This document shows positions 24,180 through 35,800 of a stretch of DNA of 64,000 bases, piece after piece; position 1 is the first letter of the stretch, and each line of letters opens with the position of its first letter. The notes under the pieces were generated by a model, which was not told where the DNA came from, did not search any database, and worked only from the letters and a program-made list of their open reading frames with translations. A program made the translations under genes and the position numbers. Source of the stretch: Spongospora subterranea f. sp. subterranea (lineage: Eukaryota > Endomyxa: Phytomyxea > Phytomyxea > Plasmodiophorida); assembly GCA_049724395.1 (NCBI GenBank), contig JAUGWO010000012.1, forward strand, positions 155,227 to 219,226. The letters run 5' to 3'.

Positions 24180-25797
24180 TTCATTAATACAAACAATCCA
24201 TCGGTTTCTTCGTTTACATAACATGCACTTCCTCTTACATAGGGATTCTGTCATTCGTGACTCGAATAGTGTAAGTTTGTCTTCTTGGCAGGATACGCGC
24301 CAGTCGAATTTTTTCGTGGCCCGTTATCGACGTGAGCGGATGCTCCTACAGTATGAGAGATTGTGGGAGTAGTTCAATTGGGGAGCGAGGAACGGGAGCT
24401 TTGAGGAACTGTGGTGTTGTGGGTGATATGTATGCTCATGAGACATCAGCCACCGAGGCGTTTTCCGGGAAACGACTGTTGCGACTGGCCAGGAATTTAC
24501 AGCTTTCAATCGGGTGATTCGCATCCCCGAAATAACCATATTAGATGTTCTCTCGGCGGCGAACTCGTTCGCTCGCAACGATTCGGGAAATCATCGGGTA
24601 AACCGAGGACGGCCGGTGAGCGAGCTTGTTTGAAGGAATGAAATCGACCCAGACGTTCAGAAGCGCACTCAACATTGACCGATGCTCGTTCTTTCAGAAA
24701 AGAATGTGATAATCTCTATAATGATTTCTCATGCGGATCCGATCAATTTATAACCATATAATCCTCACCAATCGACGCATGCGATGGATTTGAAGTATGG
24801 CGGTTTGATTTTCTATTAAGTGGTCGACAAAAATACCTAGTCTTTGTCATAATGTTCAACACTCTGCATAATGGCCTAGAAGACGTCACAATGGAAAACA
24901 CCACATTGATCATTGTGACGTCTTCTAAAAAAGAGCGGCTTATTTTATTAGATGGAATATATGTGATTGAGAGGGGTTTGTCGAGCCTGGATCTGATTTT
25001 GAAAAAAAATTCCCTCGTCATCGTCAGTGTCACCAGAACATTCTGTATCTGATTCTGAAACACCTTATTGTACCTATTTTTTTTTATTCCATCAAGCCTG
25101 TGAGGAGAAAACGGAAACACTCAAAAAATGCCATATTCGCTCTTGCCAAACAAAAAAAACAATCACACTTGGTTTGCGGATAAATCATATCTGAACTATA
25201 AGAGATTCCCAATCATAACCCATAGAACGCAGTCGGTGGACATATTGAAAATCAATTCAAGCTGTTATTGGTTGCGGCGGGAACGGCCTTTCCTCAGTTG
25301 GTTCAACTCCGTTTTAATATAACAACAACTTTGTATATCATAACAGCTTGATAAGAGAGCCAATTATCTGTATTGATTAGTGAGCCTCTGTCTGAACTCA
25401 CCTATAGCATGTATTCAAAATGTCTGGAGTTCTGTACGCCTCTTCGATTGAACGGGGCTTTGAACAAAAATTAAAACACATATACATCATCGCCTAAGCT
25501 CAGTAAGATGATAAATTTTATCATAACCGCAAATAGCGGCTCAGATAAGATCAAGTAGTGTTAATAATAATTATTGATGCTAATGTACGCTCTGTCATCT
25601 GTTGAACGATGGGTTCCTGGACATAGATCTACTATTGCTATGGTAGGAGCCGAGAGCTTGCGAAATATATGGCTGATGGTCGAAGAAAGAGCAATACGCT
25701 CATGCTAGATCCTACAGCGTCGTCGAAACAACCCATCAAATAGCCAATTGTGAAATTACCGTACGGACTGAAACTCGTCGGGTACAACGGCAAGAGT
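24180..25797. other. AT-rich intergenic DNA without a supported gene
   Basis: About 1.6 kb. Frames are short and overlap on both strands. One minus frame near 25060-24960 is acidic (DTDDDEG) but too short to assign. The stretch includes a 17-bp-arm inverted repeat, listed separately. Confidence 0.5.
24877..24927. repeat. Perfect inverted repeat, 17-bp arms, 17-bp loop
   Basis: TAGAAGACGTCACAATG at 24877-24893 is the exact reverse complement of CATTGTGACGTCTTCTA at 24911-24927. Each arm contains TGACGTC, a CRE-like word that is itself near-palindromic. Confidence 0.9.
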
Positions 25798-26087
25798 GTA
25801 AGGGCGTGTTCAAAAATGCGTACTTTTGGCCATCGGGGTATTTTGAAACCAAAGAGGTTATTTTGACATAAACAGCGTGTTCAGTGTCTGGGTATTTTCA
25901 TCCTACATACGGACAATCTAGATATTTTCTGAATGGCTGTACAGTACCCCCTTTTATCGAAGCGCCGTGTTCAATCAACAAGGCATGTTCATCTGGGTAT
26001 TTCATGAAAATACCCAGGGCGGCATTTTCAAAAATATACCTCCGCGAAATCGCGACCCTATATTTTGTCATCACCTACGGTAGATAC

Positions 26088-27405
26088 ATGGAGGGGTCTT
26101 TGGATGGAATGATCATAGCACAGGTTATTGCAGGTGTTAGCGCTCATTTACAAGCGGTCAAGCACCTGCATCAACAGATTCACTGTGAACCTGGCAGGAT
26201 GCGCATTCCCCGCTTTGTCAGACCGCCGTTTGTTTATTGGGATTGGATAACCAGAAACGAGCATGATCGAGTCTTTGCCAGCAATTACCGAATGCGGATT
26301 GCAACCTTCGACATACTAGTCATGTTGGCCCAAGAATTTGTTCCGGATGGGATGGATGGTCAGCGACCGTAATTGCCGTTTGGTTGGATTGGGTAACCTC
26401 TGGTGATCCCATCCGACGTCAAGAGTCCAGATTCATGTCAATGTCCATCGGGACAATCCAGTCCTATAGGTACGCGGTACTCCAATCCTAACATTCAAAA
26501 TACCCTGAATTATTACGATAGAATAACCGGCTGTCGTGTGATAATTTCTGCATTGCGAGGCCAGTACTTTAGCAGTTGAACAGACCCTCAATGGATTAAA
26601 AAACAAGCTATCGATTGGGAAGAGAGAGAACCTTTCCTTGAAAGGCGTTGCTTGGGCGCAGCTGATGGAACATGCGTTCCTGTAATGTGTTCGGATAATA
26701 TGAAGACCAGAATATGGTGCAGGAAAGGATGCACATGCGTCAATGTCCTGGCTTGCTGCAGCCCAAGTAAACAGTTCACGTATGTGCTTTCTGGCTGGGA
26801 GGGATCTGCAAGCGATAGTACTGTTTTTCGCAATTCAAAACTCATAAGCTTGATACCACCAGGTTACTTTCTATTGCTAGATGGTGGCTATTGATTCACG
26901 CCGCAAGGTATTAGCTTGAGCTGGCAGCCACATATTACAATTTTCCATGTGATAAACACGTACTCAGGTTTGGTGCCCTACAGAGGTGTGCGATATCATG
27001 TTCGTGAATGGGCTCGTGAAGGATCAGGTCGTCCACAGAACCCCAAGGAAATCTTCAATTACAGGTTGATATTAGAGTTATAAGATGCTGACTCTGACAA
27101 TTGACAAGACTCACAGGCAATCCCATGCCCGAATCGTGATTGAATTGGCTTTTGAGTTGTGGAAATTACGGTTCGGCATATTCAAGAAAAGACTGGAGTT
27201 GAATATTTCAACAATCAACTTTGTGATCTATTCAACGATGTTGGTTCACAATTTTTTGCTTGACACCGAAGACGCATACGACGTTGACGTTGAGTGTGTT
27301 GACCCTGAACAAGACCCAGACCATCAACTCCAAACGCAATGCCGCACCTCTGCTGACATAGCACGGAGGAGAGATGCGATTGCCCAAAAGATATGGGAAG
27401 ATTAA
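26088..27405 (+). CDS. Harbinger transposase (DDE_Tnp_4 type), interrupted or spliced
   Basis: Block 1 (26088-26372) is a helical N-terminal domain with RPPFVYWDWITRNEHDRVFASNYRM. Block 2, at about 26400-26480, gives ESRFMSMSIGTIQSY. Block 3 (about 26580-26894) gives GAADGTCVPV with the first Asp, NVLACCSPSKQFTYVLSGWEGSASDSTVF in pieces, and LLLDGGY with the second Asp. Block 4 has PYRGVRYHVREWA. The last block (27085-27405) has RIVIELAFELWKLRFGIFKKR, with the catalytic Glu, and an acidic C-terminus. Frame changes between blocks may be introns or decay. At least the 27060 gap looks like a GTTGAT...ACAG intron. Activity is unlikely unless all gaps splice. Confidence 0.7.
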
Positions 27406-27435
27406 CTGTCGAAGCATTAAACACCACTGTTTTTA

Positions 27436-27858
27436 TTAGTCCTGATCCTGTGGCAAACTGAAGCCAACCGAGTGCGCGTAAACTTTTACTAACAACGCCA
27501 AATTTTTATCCACTGATTGGGACACCTTCAGGCTTTGCTGCACCAGAGCAACATTTTGTTCTGCTGCTAAAACCATCCGCGACTGGACAGGGTCGACATC
27601 ATTGGTTGGTCGTTTGCGTTTGCCAACTTTGATATCTGCTGGGCTCATGGCCGGTCGACGCGCTGCATTAAGGGAGGATATGGTTGACCAATCGCCCTCC
27701 TCTTCAAATGCTTGGTCAACCACGTCGACTTCCAAACAATGTTCGCCATTGGCGAGATTCCCATTGATTATCTCGTCCATTGCATCGTAATGCACCCAAG
27801 GATTCCCCTTGAACGGTTTTATCATGGGCTTGGAATCCTTGGGTGCATTACGATGCAA
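27436..27858 (-). CDS. Harbinger accessory (Myb/SANT-associated) protein, C-terminal part
   Basis: The open frame contains PFKGNPWVHYDAMDEII and KVGKRKRPTNDVDPVQSRM, then a Gln/Val-rich helical end (EQNVALVQQSLKVSQSVDKNLALLVK). This layout is typical of the second protein of PIF/Harbinger elements, which helps nuclear import and DNA binding of the transposase. No ATG opens the frame, because upstream sequence is lost in the foldback. A second, plus-strand copy of its middle part lies at 27843-28037. Confidence 0.5.
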   Translation of the reverse strand: MHRNAPKDSKPMIKPFKGNPWVHYDAMDEIINGNLANGEHCLEVDVVDQAFEEEGDWSTISSLNAARRPAMSPADIKVGKRKRPTNDVDPVQSRMVLAAEQNVALVQQSLKVSQSVDKNLALLVKVYAHSVGFSLPQDQD

Positions 27859-28034
27859 TGGACGAGATAATCAATGGGAATTTCGCCAATGGCGAACATT
27901 GTTTGGAAGTTGACGTGGTTGACCAAGCATTCTTCCTTGATGCAGCGGGTCGACCGGCCAAGAGCCCAGCAGATATCAAAGTTGGCAAACGCAAACGACC
28001 AACCAATGATGTCGACTCTGTCCAGTCGCGGATG
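27574..28034. repeat. Foldback repeat, arms about 200-230 bp, loop about 25 bp
   Basis: 27574-27806 and 27832-28034 are inverted copies of the accessory gene segment. The right arm lacks about 30 bases of the left and has a few substitutions, so it is not a fresh artefact of copying. The loop spells a second short near-palindrome around GGTTTTATCATGGGC. Confidence 0.9.
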
Positions 28035-28474
28035 TGACTCTATTCTCCACAGTCCACACTCTCTGGCACATGCTCGTCGGTTACATTACGGGTAAGACCG
28101 TGAGAGTGTTCAATCTGGCTTCGCGGTCTGATACACAGCGGTTGAGCGCGTCAATGGATTTCGAATCCGGTACGCATTCGATGAGCCCGGATGTGGGAGA
28201 GCAGATCAATCGATAGATGTAATTTTAAGAACGTCCAATATGGCATGTTCATGACTGATCGTATAACATATTTAATCAGTAGATAGAGATATTGATAACA
28301 TCCAGCAAGAAATGGAACCCCCCCCGCTACAACACCAGGTGTATCCATGGATGACTGTGTGCCAGTGCGGGTTCAAAAAGGTTCAAAATTGAATCCGCCC
28401 AGGGGGGCGACGGACGCTACTGTACCCACGATGGCTAGCGGTCATTGCCGATCGTTTCAACATTCTCGGCACAA

Positions 28475-28661
28475 GTGTTTGCCGCCTCAACGGTTTCCTG
28501 TTCATTCGTATTGATGTACAAATTGGTCCGATCTCCATTGCGGTGCTGCATCACCCACGCGCGCTCTTGTAATACTTATCGTCTGCGCAGCACCGCAATG
28601 GAGATCGGGCCATTTTGTACATCGATACGAATGAACAGGAAACCGTTGAGGCGGCAAACAC
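28475..28661. repeat. Foldback repeat, 75-bp arms, 37-bp loop
   Basis: 28475-28549 (starting GTGTTTGCCGCCTCAACGG) is mirrored by 28587-28661 with about five mismatches. It has no coding content that I recognise. Confidence 0.9.
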
Positions 28662-28840
28662 GAGACTAATAACGTTCAAGTATTGACCTATGCATACCGT
28701 GAACTTACACGCGCCGTTCAATAACAGTTAAGAAGCAGACCAAGTATCTCAGAAGTTTCTTCTGACTTAGTGGTTAACGGCTGCAAATAGCAACTTTTAA
28801 GGAATGGGATTGACCGGTGTAAATTTGTAAATAAAAAAAA

Positions 28841-29047
28841 ATGAGTAGAGTAGCCGAGCTGAGTTCAAAAATCCGGGACACGGTGCGACGTTGGGACGAA
28901 ATCGGCAAAATTGGTAACGAGGTAGAGATTGCCGGGACGGAGTCCGTGCGATTGTACAGTGTACCTACAAATTACGGTGTAAGTCGGCTGGATTGCCAAC
29001 CAGATAAAGAGACCTGTAATGCCCAACGTCTTTTTCTGATGTTCTAG
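28841..29047 (+). CDS. Short uncertain ORF upstream of HMG-CoA synthase
   Basis: 68 codons from an ATG in good context (AAAAATGAG). The first 40 residues are polar and helical (LSSKIRDTVRRWDEIGKIGNEVEIAG). It ends 128 bases before the HMGCS start codon. It may be a small gene, an upstream ORF or chance. Confidence 0.3.
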   Translation: MSRVAELSSKIRDTVRRWDEIGKIGNEVEIAGTESVRLYSVPTNYGVSRLDCQPDKETCNAQRLFLMF

Positions 29048-29175
29048 ATTGGGATGGGTTTGACAGCTTCTGGTATTTGCGCCATCTGATGGGGCATCGT
29101 GATTAAGTGTGAATAGCGAACCATTGTGCAATCTGATCGTTCCCCGAAAGAACAAGCGCCAACCCAACACACATC

Positions 29176-30691
29176 ATGTCGACCCGAGTCGCTGCCAATG
29201 TTGGAATCGTCGCCATGGAGGTATATATCCCCAAGAACTATGTATCTCAGCAAGAACTCGAACAGTTTGAGCAAGTTTCTGCTGGAAAATTCACTCTTGG
29301 ATTAGGACAGGTATGTTTTGTCCAACCCTTTTCCACGTCGTTTCAATCTGATCGCTCCTTGCAGGAACGTATGGCGTTCGTCAACGACTTGGAAGATATC
29401 TATTCCATCAGTTTAACAGTTGTTCAGTCGTTGATGGAGAAATATTCTATATCGTATTCCGACATCGGTCGTTTAGAAGTGGGCACCGAGACCATTATTG
29501 ACCATTCCAAATCCGTTAAATCCGTCATTATGCAACTGTTTGGTACGCCCCCACCTTCCTTTGATTCGTTTTCCGCTTATCTGAAGGAATTACTGCTCTA
29601 GACCCAGACCACAGTGATGTTGAAGGAATCGACAACATTCACGCCTGTTATGGAGGGACCAACGCCCTGTTCAACGCCGTCGCCTGGGTGGAAAGCTCGG
29701 TTTGGGATGGGAAATACGCCCTGGTTGTGGCCGCCGATATTGCCGAATACGCCAGCGGTCCCGCTCGACCGACGGGAGGTGTCGGTGCTGTGGCAATGCT
29801 GATCGGTGCCGATGCCCCGATGGTCCTGGATATCGCCCGCGGTTCCCACATGGAACACGCTTACGACTTCTACAAGCCCAATCTATCATCACCCTACCCG
29901 GTTGTTGATGGGCACTTTTCCAACATCTGCTATCTCAATAGCTTGGATAAATGCTACGAACGGTACAAGCAAAAGATGTCTGCCCGAGGGACGTGCTCTA
30001 ATTTCAATATGGTAAAGCATTTGTATCATGCTCTAAATTTCACTAATGCATGCGTTTCCAGAATTCCAACGCTGATTACGTTGTTTTCCACGCCCCGTAT
30101 AACAAGTTGGTTCAAAAAAGCTTCGCTCGTCTGTTGTATAACGATTTCCTGAATGATCCCTCCTCATCCCGATTCGAATCAATAGCTGAACGCGCGTCGG
30201 CTATCAAGCCCGACGACGATCGCCAAATCAGCGACGTGTTCGGCAAGTTTTCGGCGGAGGAGTATGCCCAGAAGATCGGCCCGTCGACAATCCTCCCTCG
30301 TAATCTTGGCAATATGTACGCGGCGTCGCTCTACGCCGGTTTGGCGTCGTTAGTGTCGTCGGCGGCTCCGAAACTGACCGGCAAGCGGATCGTCATGTTC
30401 TCGTACGGTTCTGGGATCGCCTCATCCATGTTCTCGTTCGCCGTTCGCCAAGATCCCGCCTCTGTTGGCCGCGTCGCTAAAATGCAGGAGTGCCTTGATA
30501 TCGACAATCGTCTCGGCCAGCGCCAGAAGCAGAGCCCAGCGATTCTGGAGGAGACTCTAGCTTGTCGTGATAAGCTCCATACCGTACCGTCATTCAAACC
30601 ATCTGGATCAACGGATTGGCTGTTCCCTGGCACATATTTCTTGGCCAACAAGGATTCGAAATCCCGAAGATTCTATGAACGTCATTGCTGA
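29176..30691 (+). CDS. HMGCS: Hydroxymethylglutaryl-CoA synthase, four exons
   Basis: The enzyme condenses acetyl-CoA and acetoacetyl-CoA to HMG-CoA, the entry to the mevalonate pathway. Exon 1 starts [19 protein letters not shown] and ends GLGQ. GT...AG introns at about 29311-29364, 29545-29600 and 30012-30060 remove cleanly in frame. [14 protein letters not shown] holds the catalytic Cys (codon 29646-29648). [18 protein letters not shown] holds the catalytic His (about 30089). IVMFSYGSG and the C-terminal FPGTYFLA are also present. At about 430-450 residues the length is close to that of cytosolic enzymes. No transit peptide is evident. The 3' end lies about 60 bases from the convergent WIPI gene. 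Confidence 0.95.
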
Positions 30692-30749
30692 TCGAACAAT
30701 CTCTTTTCTTTGTCCTATAAATTTATCGATATTTTCCCAACAGTTGATG

Positions 30750-32323
30750 TCAGTTCATTTGGCGACGATCGTTTTGCGAATTTGTGATTCTCGCACTTGA
30801 AATGGTTTCTGCTGTAGCCATATCGATTTCAGCCCAATCAACAGACGTGCCCTGAGTGGGCTCCTCGGCATCCCTGGTGATGGCGACCGCATCCACAAAC
30901 TCGGACTCGGCCGGGGTTAGCGAATCCTCAGCGATGAGATGGAACGCGCCGTTCCAGAAGTCGAACGTCAGCACAAGTAGGTTGGCATCGCCACAATATG
31001 AGGTGACGATGAACAGTTTCGTGGTGGACGCATGCCATTGCCCAATACATCGGTTTCGCTTCAACGAGGGCGTATTCGCCTTCAACCGCAACTAGATTGT
31101 CGTTCTGAGCGGAATCGAATACATTCCGCATAAGGATTCCTACCTGATAATCGGACCTTGACAACGACGGCGCGGTCAACGATTTCGGATAATATGAGCT
31201 AATTGCCGACGTCTGAGTAAGTCAACAGCGTCAGTGTCCGCGTCGTGCCTGGCAGCGTAGACTTACAGACGTTGGTTCAGGGCTGGCGTTGATGGCATAG
31301 ATGTGGACCGTGTTGGGTGTCGGACGTGGACGCCAGAAAAGCGTCATCATGGGAGAACGATAACGACATGATTTTGACGGGGGATATTCCACGACGGAAC
31401 TCGTGCAACAATCTCCCATCCTTCACGTCCCAAATCTGCAGAATGAAAACCGCGATTCAGCCGTGGATCAAACGACGATTACTATTGGATTGCTCGAACC
31501 CGGATGACCGTCCCTCGTAGCGATGCAGTTGCAAGTTCGCTGCCGGCGCTACTGAACGCCATAGCCGATATACGGCAGCGGTGAACTTTGAAAACGTTCA
31601 CCGTCTTGAGATTGACGACGTCGAACAGCAACACGGACGTTTCATTGCTATTGGAACGATAATTAGATATTATTAAGGAGACGGTTGTGCTAAACGACGA
31701 TACTGGGGATATGCAATGAGGTGCTGAGCACAATGTTTTTGTGTGACCGCACACAGTCCAGTTCGGTTTTTGGATATATCTTGGGAAAAAATCGCCGAAA
31801 GTGACTGAATATCAAACACGTACAGAATATTCTCCAGAAGAATGACGAACCTGGACAGGGCAGCAGTGAGCAGGGGAATGCGGACCGGGAAATTGAACTT
31901 TTCAGCCATTACAGGTTTGGGATGAAATTGATGAATAATATTGTCGAGCGGAAACTGATTTCGGCGGCGATGGCGTTGGTGGTGACGTTGATCAATCGAA
32001 GGACGCGAGGGGAGAATGCTGGGTCCGACCCAGTGCCAACGCATGCGACTATATTCGATAAGTCAGGTTGCAGTGGCGACAAACGCAACAGGAAACGGAC
32101 CTAATGATGTCTCGTTCAACTGTGCTAGATGGCTAGCTCCACACGAGTTTTGTTCGACAATGACCTCAAAAGGATCCAGGCCATATATCGCCACTGAATC
32201 GCTTCGTCCTATCATCAACCGCCTGATAATGACGATGGCAATCAGCAAGATTGGAAGCCGCAAGCGCAGAATCACTGACGAGGATTCCGGGGTGAATCCG
32301 ACAAAGATTACAGGATCAGACAT
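30750..32323 (-). CDS. WIPI/ATG18-family PROPPIN, multi-exon, one frame disturbance
   Basis: PROPPINs are seven-bladed WD proteins that bind PI3P/PI(3,5)P2 on autophagic membranes. The first coding stretch (about 32323-32070) includes VAIYGLDPFEV, matching the family's KIYNVDPFE. Next comes KFNFPVRI...FVILLENILYVFDI (about 31900-31790), then TGLCAV and VLLFDVVNLKTVNVFKVH. These are followed by ISAMAFSSAGSELATASLRGTVIRV. The lipid-binding FRRG motif is at about 31399-31388, in LLHEFRRGISPVKIMSLSFSHDD. Just after it, at about 31315-31325, the frame must move by one base to reach NTVHIYAI. The C-terminal blade (CIGQWHASTTKLFIVTS) ends at 30750. The frame shift is a sequencing error, an odd intron or real decay. 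The strong conservation favours error. Confidence 0.8.
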
Positions 32324-32899
32324 TTCTTGGGAGAACAGAAACAGCCCTGGGGTTCCAGGTCTTGATATATCAGGGCAGTTTGGTGGGTGGCGATGATCTG
32401 AACACTGGCTGTAGGGTTCATTCTACACAGTAGACAATCTCACGATACCACTTACGGAGTGCCAAAAACGGTGCGTGGTGCGTTAACGTTTTTGGTCAAT
32501 GAGCGCCGCGTTGGCCCAGTCGACGTTACGGCCCCCCTCTGTCATGCCGCTTGGCGTCGTTGATCATCAGTGGCCTTCTCTCTCGGCCGTTTGAGGGGTT
32601 TATCGGAGCGCACCTGTCGTCTCCGAACGCGTTGCTCTATCGGTCCTAACACCACACGCAATCAGCTCCCAGCCCTGAGTGACAACGTGAAGCCGATAGA
32701 CCCGTATAATTGTCGACTTGGGATATTAGAAATGACTTAAAGGGAACATATGCAAAAATAAACACCAAAGTTGATGTTCAAGTCTCTTTCGTTTACAAGG
32801 TATGGATTATGGGAGTTCCCTAGCAGATGGGAATGATTAGACATGCTGCGAGAACTACATTCACCAAATACAATAATGAATAATAATAAATTTAATGCA
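32324..32899. other. Spacer between the WIPI and SET-domain genes
   Basis: About 575 bases holding the WIPI 5' flank and the 3' flank of the SET gene. No feature is recognised. Confidence 0.5.
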
Positions 32900-35800
32900 T
32901 CAATCTCTGGCTCGTCTTTGCCTCCTTTTCGGGCTTTGAACAATTGTGAACGCTCCTTCGGCATCGGTTGGGGGCTGCCATGCGAGTAGACCTTTAATCA
33001 ACGGCTTTGTATCCTTCTTCTTGTAGATCGAGTCCAGCATAGGACTACCATAGACCCGATCATTGGTGCTACGATAATCCCAAATCGCATGTCTGGGTAT
33101 CGGGACTGCCGGAACTGCTTGCAAACAAGCAATCATGGATTCTCGTTGGGCAGGCGTATACACTTCGACCAACTCGTTTCTGTGCACAGCACTGAAAAAC
33201 ACGGAAAGATGTCGTAAACCACCGTACAATACCTGATAGAAGACGTATAACAGCCTTCAAGAGACGGCAAACAAACAGTGCCCCGTTTAGCGTTGTGAGC
33301 GGCCGCATCTGGTCGATCTAGTGATTGCTTGAACCAGAGCATCAAGGCACCCCAGATAAACGCCTATGAATCGTCATTTACGAATGCAATCCGCAAAAGA
33401 TGGGGTTGATGGACAGCCGACCTGTGTGTAAGGTTTAGGGGTCAGCAGCGCTTCATCATCAGGATTGGTAATATTGAGACCCAGCTCTGAGAAATGAACT
33501 GAAGGGGATTTTACAATTGGATAACTGTGGAGAACGGATGACGTTCGTCAGACGAACAAGCGTATAGTCAAGTCGGTTGGTGCCACCTTACTTAATCATA
33601 CAATAAAACGTGTCTGTATATGCATACATGTGGACAATATCGGCTGCAACATGGTGGAAGCACGATGCCGACGGCGGCATTGAGCGGAGGAGATCACGGA
33701 AATCTATCAAAGATGACACCATTTCGCGACGAGACGTAACCTAAGCCATGAATTCAATCGTTCAACAAGAGATTCCGTAACAGAGACCGACCTTGGAACT
33801 CGTGCATTCTGCTAGTCGAATAAGATCAACATCGTCAAGAAGCGGCCGGATCTTCTTTGCCGCAGAAGAGATAATCGAGTCATCAGAGTTCCACACGCGA
33901 TCGATAACTTCCTCATTAGACAGCAGCCGAAGGGGTGGCTCGTTGACGCCACCGGCTTCACGCAACACATATTTCACCTACGTCGACATCTTACGCCACT
34001 GATCGGCAGATAATTCATTATTTCAACGCTTACTTTATCCAAACAGACGGCTAAACATTGTATACGAACTTTCTGTCACCCCAAGGGTGTCAAATTCGGC
34101 TGCTTCCCTGGTGTAGTTGAATTTACTGAGCTGCATAAGTTCATTCGGCAGCGTCGCTTTCTCGAACTCGATATATTCCACAATCAATGCTGCATACTTG
34201 ACAGCCCATTCTGGCAATCCATCAAGCACCGACCCAAGCAAACGCCTATGAAAGACACGATCCAAGACATTGAACCTGAAAGCCAGTGGACAAGCGGGAA
34301 GCAAGACGAACCATGTTGACAGTCTTGACCGGTCTTGAGCATTGAGCGGTTCAGAACACGCTCGAAGCAAAAGTGCAGTCCGATGAGCAAATCCATGATG
34401 AACACTAATTGAGGTTCTGAATTAGCGACAATCAGACAGACAAGTTAAACCATACTTTAGAACATGTTGGAAGGTATCCGGCCCAGCAAAGTGGACGTAT
34501 CGTCCTCGACAGATAGACCAACCGCAAAAGCAAAGAGCATTTTTGGCCTCATCTGGGCTTTCAGTGACGCTGTGGTAATCGAAGGTTAATTCCTCATTGG
34601 GTGCAATGTCTCGCAATGCCAGAACCTGTATATGATGATTGAATGAAACTATCGAATCGAGGACACGCTCCAACGTACAACAATCGCAAATCGGCCGCCG
34701 GAAGCGATGACAACACTGGTGCAGTTTGGACTGCAACTGTGTGAGAGGCGTGAAGCGAAATTGCCTTTGCGACAAGCGTCAACGTAGAGAACGTCGTATC
34801 CTTGAAGATCATCTTTGTGTCTTTCAAGCAATATATTATAAAATCCGAACGAAAACGGCATCATGTAGACCTGAATAAGATGATAAGCCCATTTAAGGAA
34901 CCCTAGTTTTCGGTAAACCGAACCTTCTGAAATTGCTTGAGCACTGCCTGTTTCTCAAACCAACGCCAAGGAGGATATACTTCTCCGACATATTCAACAA
35001 TAAACTCATTCTTTTTGAACCCGACTGGGTTGATACAAACTACGCCATGGCCTTTGTCATACACAGGAAGTGACAAACCTGTGGTTACGTTGTTACGATT
35101 TCAATATTGATTTTCTTTTGATACGAAGAATACCTGCTTTAAGATCATGAATTAAAGATTGTGCTCTATTTTGAGTTGTGGTATCGCCGACTTTTGAGGA
35201 ATCAGCAGCAAGTGCCTAGCAAATCAAAGCAACTTAACAGTCTCGACGAAACGGTGAAGTCCAAGTTACCTTCATTGAACACATCATATGCAGTTTTCTT
35301 CTGTCGCCCTTTTCATCAGATGGAATATGCATATTGATATATCGCAATACCTTCGTCTCGATGAATGAACTGAGTTCCTCCGGGGTAGCAGACGTTGCTG
35401 AGAGAGCCTATGTAGAGATCAGGAACGAGCGCGTTGCCCGATACTGAAGGGCGCCCACCTTGCGTATCAACGAATGTGTGTGCGCATCAATACCGAATAC
35501 GCTCCTCTTATCGATATCCACCCCAATCCGTTTGCCGCGATGCTCCGACACTCCACGATTAAGACAAGATTCAGGTGCACATGCACAACCACTTCCACAT
35601 TCGACCGAGTTCGCCCTGGAAAAGCGGGTCAGTGAGAAACAGGAAACGGATTTTGGACCTAAAGTACCTATCAGGCGCACAGGATTCGAAACGTCCCTTA
35701 TTCACATCAAACGCACCGATGTCTTCCAATGTACTACAGTGAAGACCATCGCACGAGCCAATCTTATCCGTCGACAGCTTCTTTAGCAGAATCTCGTCGT

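Larger units (their letters stand above)
25798..28040 (+). mobile_element. PIF/Harbinger-type DNA transposon with inverted accessory gene
   Basis: It contains a DDE_Tnp_4-type transposase on the plus strand and, convergently, a Harbinger accessory protein on the minus strand, the usual two-gene plan. A possible left end is GGGCGTGTTCAAAAATGCG, directly preceded by TAA, the three-base target preferred by this family. I could not find its inverted match on the right, so the right end is uncertain. The left 220 bases repeat the words GTGTTCA and GGGTATTT and include the palindrome CTGGGTATTTCATGAAAATACCCAG (25997-26021, one-base asymmetry). Confidence 0.6.

Noticed and set aside
24960-25090. Acidic peptide resembling a piggyBac transposase N-terminus
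   Set aside because: Only about 20 acidic residues match a loose composition. No DDD core or TTAA-flanked ends were found.
30112-30651. Minus-strand frames opposite HMG-CoA synthase exons
   Set aside because: They are shadows of a well-conserved plus-strand coding sequence.
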